Of a stretch of 64,000 nucleotides of DNA, positions 55,901 through 64,000 are shown in pieces; the stretch's first letter is position 1; the number at the start of each line of letters is the position of its first letter. Origin of the DNA: Welwitschia mirabilis (Eukaryota > Gnetophyta > Gnetopsida > Welwitschiales); NCBI GenBank assembly GCA_051453625.1, contig JBOZIK010000001.1, forward strand, positions 93,941,688-94,005,687. Reading direction: 5' to 3'. Position numbers and translations under genes: made by a program. Under the pieces are notes generated by a model that saw only the letters and a list, made by a program, of their open reading frames with translations, made no database searches and was not told the origin of the DNA.

Positions 55901-58900
55901 ATGAGTAAATTATATAGGTTATATCCCCAATAACATATTAGTAATACATCATTTGATTAAAATATTAGATCATTGTTGAAGCTATTTATTCATGGATTAC
56001 CTTCATGGCTATAATTTTTGACTTTAGTATGTAAAATACTAAAACATAAAAAATAAAGATGAAATGGTAAGTATTCAGTCATGTATTTTGTGAAATCATA
56101 AAAGATAAGAATGAATTACTATTACTAATCAATTCTAAAGAATACAAGAAAGTAATAACTAGTAAGCCATCATCTATGTGAATATTTGTTTTAATTTGTC
56201 ATAGGGTTTATTATCAAACATACCTTATAGTATATTTTTTTAGGTTTTATTAACTTGTGTTAGTCATTTTAACTAGGTTTGTTTGGTAAATAGTTTTTTC
56301 TTTCATTTTTTTACTTTTTTAATAAACTACCTAATATGAATATAAACTACCTAATACAAAGCTAGTTTTCTATCTCCATATGGATATTGATCTTATGCTA
56401 ATTATAATGAGATGTTCTATAGCCATATTTTGTACTATTTTTACTTTTATTTTTTCTTCTTTATCTAGTTTAATATCAATGTTTGTCTTTTGAAAATATA
56501 TCAAAGTTATATAATTCACGTTTCTTGCAAATAGATATACATTTATATCATAATTGCAGGTAACCATTATATATATTGATCATATTACTTTTGATGTTAA
56601 TGAAATCCTTAATTTTAATGTAATTATCAAAAACCTATTTGTAACAATCTTGATTCTTATCATGTTATGCTTTCCTTCAAATACCTCATCAACCTTGTTA
56701 AACAATGGTATGCCAAAGGGGGTAGTAGCTTCATTTGGTTGTGGACTTATGAAGAGGGGACTAAGATTCATGACATGGAGAACATCAATTATGATGTATT
56801 CCTTATGATGATAATAAGTATGTCTACATTATGTAAATAAATTTGATTTAAACAATGAGGTTTTTGAGATTGTTTTATGAGTTTAACAATGCTTGTTATT
56901 GTATTTTGATAGGAGAACAAGTCACATATAGGTATAAAGAGTGTTTGATATTGTACTTGAATCTTGAAAAATTATTTTAGGTGGTTTTTATGAGAAGTGA
57001 ATTTAGATGTGTTTTTTATCTATGATTGGGGAATTATTTATTATAATCTTAAATTCCATATTGGTGGAAGATCCAAAAAGAGAGGTACATAAACAAAAGA
57101 ATCATTTACACCTTTCCAAAGAAAAGATGAATGTTTGGTTTTATAAAGAATAGGAGAAGCAAAGTTATGAAGAAATAAGTGTATGAATGAAAATAAGGCT
57201 TCCACATAATTGCTTGCTTCTAAATTAAAAAAAAAAATTAATTTCTTTGTTTTTGTTCTAGAATGTCTACTTGTAAGGTTGTTTTATTCCCCTTTTATCA
57301 ATCCATAATTCAATTGATTTTGAAACTCTTAAAGGGATTAATTTGTTATTCATACTTCACATTATTGCTATTAATTTTATGAAGTATACTTGCTGATTTT
57401 AACTTGTCATAATCACACTGGTTAATTGTAATTTTGTGAGAAAGACAAAATTTATAGCATATTGAGATAGATGAAATATGCCATAAATTTCATTCGTGTT
57501 TCTTCTAAATTATTATTTAACTAATCATATTTTGAACTTATGTCTTTAATAGCTAGTCTCTTGGACTATTAAGAAAACTAATTTAAGAAATTACAATAGA
57601 ATAAAGTGAATAATCCTTTACCTTATTATCAATTGGTTATTCACAACTAGAAATTTTCTTTTAACTTTCCCCATTCATAGGACTGTATGATTCTTATTCA
57701 TGTGATATTTCAACAAATTTATCTTGTTATTTATGTCATCATGACTTAATCACATGCATATGAAACTTTGGTATTATTCCTTATCCCATTTACAATTTTA
57801 CTTTAACTCTCACGTGCATTATTAATTAAGAATATTTATATAAGTATCATTTTTTCATCAATTTCTTAGGTATATATTCCCATGCACCATATATTTTTTG
57901 TAGTGCTATTTTTATCATATTACTACTTGTCCTACCTCTACATTAGGATGAATGGATCAATAACTTTTAATTATATTCTACTTTTGTAGCTTTGTATTAT
58001 TATATTTCCATTTTTTAATCAGAATTTAGATAAACTTAGCATTCTTTCTATGCATTCAAAATGACTCCCATGATGATAATAATGTGTTAAAATAGGTGGA
58101 ATGCAAAAGTTTCTTTATGTGCAAAAGTTTCTTTAATTAATGAAATTGCTTTAAGAGAATTACAAACTCAAAATGGATATTGTTACTATAGTGTTATCTA
58201 AATATAGATACAGAAATTCCTAGAAAGAAACTTTTATTTAAAGAAAAATCATCAAACTTTCTTTTATCTTTTATTAAAAAACATATTTTTTAGAGATTCT
58301 ACTTCATGAACAATCCTACTTTTGTAGTATCTCCCCTTAATAATGAAAGATTTCTTTAATAAATTCTTATATTAATGTCTATTTGAAGAAGTACCTTTTC
58401 AAGATTATGTTTCTAAGCTCTTCACTAAAGTCAATGTTGTTGTTTCTTGATTTTTAGCTAATGTTGTTGTTGCTTGATTTTTGTTTCTACCTTCATAAGC
58501 TTATTATTTAAGATCATGTTCTTAATAACATCATCTACTAACTAATTTTCTACATTTGTAAGATCAAATGATGGTTTTGATTTGGTAGATTCAAGTTATT
58601 GGAAAGTCCAATTTTCTTTTATAGGAGCTTTATCTCTTCTATTCTTTCTTTTTATATCACTTTCAAATTTTCTTCTTGATATTGATAATGTTCTTCACAT
58701 TATGTTTAATCATTTTAAACTTAGATATATATAGGTGTTTTTGAGACAAGTGTATATTCATTATAGTAAAAGAGAACTTAAAAAAAAAAAAAAAAACTAG
58801 GTAAGTACCTAGTAATATTCTTCCATAAGGATAATTAAGGTAAGACTAAAAAAAGTCTACAAAAACTCCTATAAAATTGCAATGATTTAAAACAAAAACC

Positions 58901-60200
58901 CAAAATGGAGATTGAGATGAAATTGAACTTAGTTAGTGAAGTAGAAAGATGAACTCAGTATAGAGGTCCAGCTTGAATCCTCCAACCTATAAAACTTTCA
59001 CTTCAATAATATTCTATAACCTTCTTAAATAATCATAAGATTGTTAAGTCATTTAAGGCTCAAATTATGGTGACAAAATCTCTTTCACCATATGAGTGAT
59101 GGTGAATTACTTAGTCCTCCTGATCCTTCATAGCCCTTTGTAATCATGAAAAGTATGAACTATTATGCAAAAAATCCATCAAATAATAATGACTATAAAC
59201 CTTAGAATTTATCTTGACAAACTCACTTAATAAACAAAAGAACTTAACAATGTCTTCATTTAAACATTAAAAGTTTACTGGTACTAAAAATAAAAAATGA
59301 ATAACTACCATCCATTAAAAATAAAAAATTCCATTACATTAACGACAAAAGTAAAGCTAATAAAGACTCCTCAAAGCTAGCCTTGAAGCTAGCTTACTAC
59401 CAAAGAGGAAAATTAGAATGCCATGCAACTTGATACTCTAAGAACTCCACCTTTTTTCACTAGCCAAAGCTCCATACAAATGAGAGCTCAAGGTCCTTTT
59501 ACAAGCAAGGTAAGGGTTGAAAAGATTACAAGCCTTTTGACTTGCAGTGGTTGGTGGTGGTTACAATTAAGGGGGTTACACTTTAAATAGTTACATTTAG
59601 GAGGGTTATAGTTTTTTTATCATGTAATATTAAGGAGGATATTTGTATTCTTATGAAAGTGGTTATGATAAGTCCAAAATGTGACCTATGGATTATGATG
59701 CTGCTACTATCTAATGCTATTATCATGCGTCTTCGATGTTATCATACTTGTCACTACCACATCTCGCTGCTACATGTCACTTTGTGCCTATGCCACATAT
59801 CACTGAAGTTATCAGTTCTTTTTGATGTGATTATAAATTAAGCCCATAAATGGAATGTGATCAATTTCCCATAAAGGTCCCATAATGTAACTTTGAATGC
59901 ATTCTACCTTAAATTACTGGTGGCATAGATGGCTAAGATGGTGTTGGTAATGTTTTCTAAGTGATTATCTTCAAATTTTAGTATATCTTTTAGAATGAAT
60001 TAAATTACCTGACATTGTTATGGAAAATTTCATAAATTCACAAATCATGTAAAAAAAATAATAGAAGACATAATTTCATGATAAAACAACTATTTTAATA
60101 TTTTTTCCTAAGCTCAATTAGTCGAATAAACTTGGTTTAACATTTTTCATGTTAACAAAGGTCTCTATTAAGTGGCATTTCCTTAAAATGTCTTAACTAT
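55901..60200. other. Unassigned AT-rich DNA
   Basis: No protein domain, RNA or LTR pair recognised on either strand in 4.3 kb. A 17-A run lies at about 58780. 59350-59650 is less AT-rich, with a CAAAGCTAGCCTTGAAGCTAGC near-palindrome at about 59370 and GGTGGTGGTTACA/GGGGGTTACA repeats, and could be an LTR remnant. Open stretches such as 56554-56808 and 59653-59841 resemble nothing I know. Confidence 0.35.
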
Positions 60201-60202
60201 AT

Positions 60203-61079
60203 CTACCATCTGATGTAAGGTAGCATCTTCATGTTCAAGATATATTTTAGCAAGTTATTTTGATTGTTAGATATAGAGTCTAGTGTTTGCTTAGCACTTA
60301 GTTGTGATGTAGAATCATTATTGTTAAGCTCACATAAAAACTCTTCCCACAGATCAAATTTATTCAATCCTTTCTTTTTAGAAACTTTTAAATTTTGAAC
60401 AAACACCATAAGTGCTTAGTTTTTGAGAACTTAATTCATTGAAAATTATACTACATTCACTAAGGTTACTAGTTCAAGTAAAAAACTTAGGTAATCCTTG
60501 TCATCTTGTGAGATGAGAATCAGGTGTCTAGGTATTGCATATGATTTATATCTAAGACATTGAAACATGCACCTAGATGTGCCTTTAAGATATGGATATA
60601 AACCCCAAGCTAACTCATACTATAAGATTCAGACCTAAAACTTTACATATGCTAATAACTTATAAACATGGATTCAATTAACTACACCATGCACTAGGCT
60701 CCAAATACGATAATTTATATGTACCTTTATACATATCATGTTTATAAACATTGATGACCTTAAGAATTAAATAATGTCTTTGTAGAAATTCCTTTTACTA
60801 TTAGGCCTTGATCTCATATAACATCCTTTAATGATTTGATTCTCTTCTTTGCAAAGAGCTAATAGTTCTAGAATATGCCTCTTTTGTAGAGATTTTAATT
60901 ACTTTATGAATATTTACATAACGATATTCTTTATCATTTTTTTCAATTTCCTCTTTTGTTAAATGCCTAGTTAGATTAATTGTATGCATTATAAGTTCTG
61001 AATATAAAATAACTGCATGCACATATATCTCATTTAATCCTAATATTTGGGAAATAAAATTTCTATGAAGCATATGCAA
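60203..61079 (-). other. Two minus-strand open stretches, possible old viral-type or retroelement fragment
   Basis: 60828-61079 (83 codons) contains EEIEKNDKEYRYVNIHKVIK. 60203-60409 (68 codons) contains LNKFDLWEEFLCELNNND. The first faintly recalls the YxYxHIGxxxIxIK core of the movement protein of plant pararetroviruses, old copies of which are common in plant genomes. No coat protein or RT is seen beside it, and the resemblance is too short to trust. Otherwise unidentified. Confidence 0.15.
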
Positions 61080-62245
61080 TCATAACACTTCCTTTTAGAT
61101 AGATTTTAGTTGTGAATTGCTTATGGAATTTGCTACAAGAAATTTATGTTCTATATTTACAAGGAATTCTAGAAATATAGCCTTTTTCTAGGGATTTCCA
61201 TAACACTTTAAGATAATCTAGTTTTATTTGCTCCTTGATAAGAGCATTTTACACATATTCATTTGTTACTATAAATGTCAAATTTAATTCTTTAGTTTTG
61301 TAGATGTCACAATGATTTTCTAATTAACTTGAGAGAAATGAAGTATATGATAAATAAGATTGAATACTTTCATGTATATCACTTTTCTTTATCAAAAAGC
61401 ACACTTTGTTGTAACCTTTCAATGTTAGGTCAATAGTCTTACTATTAATTTGAAACTAAGATAGGTAAATTAGCCATAAGAATATTATAAACTTTACTAT
61501 GTATCCCAAAGTCATCTACTTTCTTCATGTATTGATTGTATTTCACCATGAAATGTAAAATTTATAAGCTCTATAGAATTCTCAGGAAAAACATTTTTAT
61601 TATGATTTATACTCATAAATAATTAAAAAAATTCTTCTTTCCCATTTTACCCATATTAAAGAACCTCCACCATTCTTAGTTTTTAGGTTAACTTAAAATA
61701 TCTTAGAATGAGTTAGTATCTTCAAGCACATGTAGTATTTAATGTGTTATTGTAAAGATTAAGACAACTATTTCCAGGTCCATTTTTGTAAAGGTTTAGA
61801 GTGAAACAAATAGAATATAGTTTATTAAAATCTTCTAACAATGGATCTTTTTAAAGTTTATGTACACTAGATGGATCGAAGAGAAGGAAAAAAAATGTGC
61901 TACAACCATGATATAATGAAGAATTTTCTCAAAGTTTTGAATTTATAAAAATTTTAATTATTATCCTAGAAATAACTAGAAAACTTACAACATTGAAGAT
62001 ATAATGTCAAATCTAAGTGTTTAACTTTGTAACTAAAGAGAAAATCCCCTTATGAAAATTTATTGTTTCAATTGTTGTGATAGTGACATGATCTTAAAAT
62101 GTTTATATTGTAAATTGAAGTAAAATACTTATAAACATAACTCAAGTTTTCATAAAATGATTGGTTTTAGGATTTTATTTTCACTTGATTTTGAAATGCT
62201 TGTGATCTTTATAATCTTACTTGAAAGAGGGTAATTACTTATCTT
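61080..62245. other. Unassigned AT-rich DNA
   Basis: Nothing recognisable on either strand; many stops in all frames. Confidence 0.35.
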
Positions 62246-62249
62246 TAAA

Positions 62250-63470
62250 CCTATTAAGCCATTGGCTTGGATGTAATGAAAGGGGTAAGAGGAGCCTTGC
62301 CTTTGAGCTAGAATCACATTGAAGCTCTAAACACAAATCACTAAAAGAAAACTTTCAACTAGAATAGTTATCACTAAATTTATCAAACTTTATATTAAAA
62401 CTTAAAATCTTCTAACAAAAACTGATGCTAAAAATCTCAAATCTATTTGAAGATTGACTTGGTAAGAAGATCTTAAGTCATGAGAGAGTACTTCATTTTA
62501 AGAGTAACGAATGATTTATTTATGCATTAGAACCACTAAAACTATGTTATTTTGCTCAATGTATATACTTTTTCTTGTCTATGAAATTGAAATGATTACA
62601 CTTTAATGTCATGAATTGATCCTATAGAAAATTAACTTGGTTTAAGAGTGAACATATTAATTAGCTTTTTGGGATTGAGTTTTTTTATTTAAACATTCTT
62701 CATCCATGGTGGCTATATTTAAGAGTGTACTAGGTTTCATTTGTTCACTAAAACCACTATAAATTATGTTATTTTTTTGCTTAATCTTATGTGTTTTATT
62801 TTTCTTTGTAGAATTTAAATAGTTATGTTTGATGTCCTAAATTTATGCTTATAGCAAAGTACCTTTACTTGGTTTAAGAGAATATATTTATTGGCTTTCT
62901 AAGATTGAGTCCTTCTTCTTCTTTCTTTCTATTTTTTTTTTCCATATTTTCTTTTATTATGTATTTCTTTTTTTAAAAAAAATTATATAAAACACCATCC
63001 ACCTAACTCTAATGTTTCAAATTTTTTCCTACAATAATGGAGAGGAAGGTAAGGAAATATAAGTTGGTAAAAATCAATACATAGAGGACACAACCCAAAG
63101 CTTTTCTTTAATCTAGAACCACATTAAATCTCTAGACACATCATTACTAGTAAAGTTACAACTACAAGATTATCTTTAAATTAATTAGACTATCTATTAA
63201 AAACTCAAAATCTTCTAACAAATGGTGATGTTGAAAGCCTAAATAATGGAAAGATCCCTAGTTGGGCTAGATTACCTAATTTTAAGAGTGGTGAAATGTT
63301 GATTTGTTTGCTAAAACACTATAAATTGTGTTACTTTATTTAGTGAAATCGAGATGATTATGCTTTAATGTCATAAACCCATGCTCTTAGCAAATTAACT
63401 TTACTTGGTTTAAGAGTGAACACATTTATTAGCTTTTTTAGGCTAAGATTTTTTATAATTCAATAGGCAT
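62250..63470. repeat. Diverged tandem block with a motif in three copies
   Basis: GGTTTAAGAGTGAACATATT near 62640, GGTTTAAGAGAATATATTTA near 62872 and GGTTTAAGAGTGAACACATT near 63408 each follow a shared GATGATTA.GCTTTAATGTCAT-like block. They precede a TTAGCTTTTT.GG.TGAG-like block. The upstream part (AACTCAAAATCTTCTAACAAA with neighbours) is also shared by 62335-62450 and 63137-63243. The arrangement is one long unit, one partial unit, one long unit, about 770-800 bp apart. Confidence 0.7.
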
Positions 63471-64000
63471 CTCCTTCTAGTATTTCAATTTGATTTCTAC
63501 ATGAAAACAAAGGAAGTTAAGGAGATGTTAGTTTATGACAAGTAATAATTGGGGGAAATATAAAAGGAGATGAGAAGAAATCCAATGAAGAGAAGCAGAA
63601 AAAGATGACATGAAGAAAGGCAAGGCAAAGGATGACAACCAATGGTAGATTGATAAAGTTTTAGAATTCCCTCAAAATTATATAGAAAATAAATTAAGAC
63701 ATAAATAAGATTTATACTTTATTCTTTACTCATAAATATGTGTTTAATGCTTAATGGCTTGAAGGAATATCTCTTTAATTAAAAAGAATCCAAAATGTAT
63801 ATAACTAACATTTCCTTGGAGCTTCTTTATTAACTTGAATTTATGCTTATGTTGAGAATCATTAAACTCAGAGGGGAGGGATAAATGAGTTCCACCAAAT
63901 AAAATTTAAACTAATAATAGAATGAAAATGCATAATAAAAACACCTTACTAGGATAATGTGGTTTCCTAACCTAGGTATGTCCACACACAGAGGGTAGCT
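63471..64000. other. Unassigned AT-rich DNA to window end
   Basis: No feature recognised. A slightly purine-rich GAGATGAGAAGAAATCC stretch lies near 63567. Confidence 0.3.

Noticed and set aside
1-64000. CRISPR array, bacterial operon or phage system
   Set aside because: The sequence is clearly plant nuclear; repeats seen are tandem duplications and transposons without regular spacers.

Overview
This is plant nuclear DNA from a large, repeat-rich genome. One functional-looking protein gene, a mitochondrial-type DEAD-box RNA helicase of the RH47/ISE1/EMB1586 family (34351-36093), sits in about 60 kb of very AT-rich, badly decayed transposable elements. Tat/Athila-type Ty3-gypsy elements, Ty1-copia fragments, a plant-type LINE, a tRNA-like SINE cluster and a DUF659/BED hAT transposase all point to a seed plant. 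The amount of ancient, unpurged repeat DNA would fit a gymnosperm, but that is inference. There are six N gaps: 3995-4094, 7794-7844, 15686-15785, 29783-30472, 37196-37295 and 55321-55420.

Layout. 1-7793 is an Athila/Tat-like Ty3-gypsy element on the minus strand (copy A), read from its integrase C-terminus at the window edge back through RNase H, RT, protease, gag, primer-binding site and 5' LTR. About 7850-9360 is a plus-strand gag/protease fragment of a related element. About 12270-18370 is a second minus-strand copy of the first family (copy B), with an internal RT deletion. About 18390-20250 and 21780-22860 hold Ty1-copia fragments in opposite orientations. 22880-27960 is a hAT element with a seven-exon transposase pseudogene. 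30670-31660 holds three SINE-like copies. 33350-36310 is the helicase gene with promoter, spliced 5' leader and poly(A) signal. 38200-39420 is a 5'-truncated LINE on the minus strand. About 40400-55900 looks like one large Tat-type element with flanking diverged LTRs, gag, protease, an extra archaeal-type RNase H (aRH), RT, RNase H and integrase. Its 3' part contains a 3.5-kb inverted repeat (49911-53448). 55900-64000 is mostly unassignable AT-rich DNA with a tandemly repeated block at 62250-63470.

The elements share a decay signature. Stops and lost catalytic or metal-binding residues fall where a G-to-A or C-to-T change explains them, and the copy B primer-binding site differs from the expected tRNA-Asp site only by transitions. 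This is what long-term cytosine methylation and deamination should leave. The helicase coding region shows no such decay. The most unusual structures are the 3.5-kb foldback with possible 10-bp flanking duplications, and the Tat element whose aRH lies before rather than after RT. No bacterial-type system, CRISPR array, rRNA or tRNA gene is visible.
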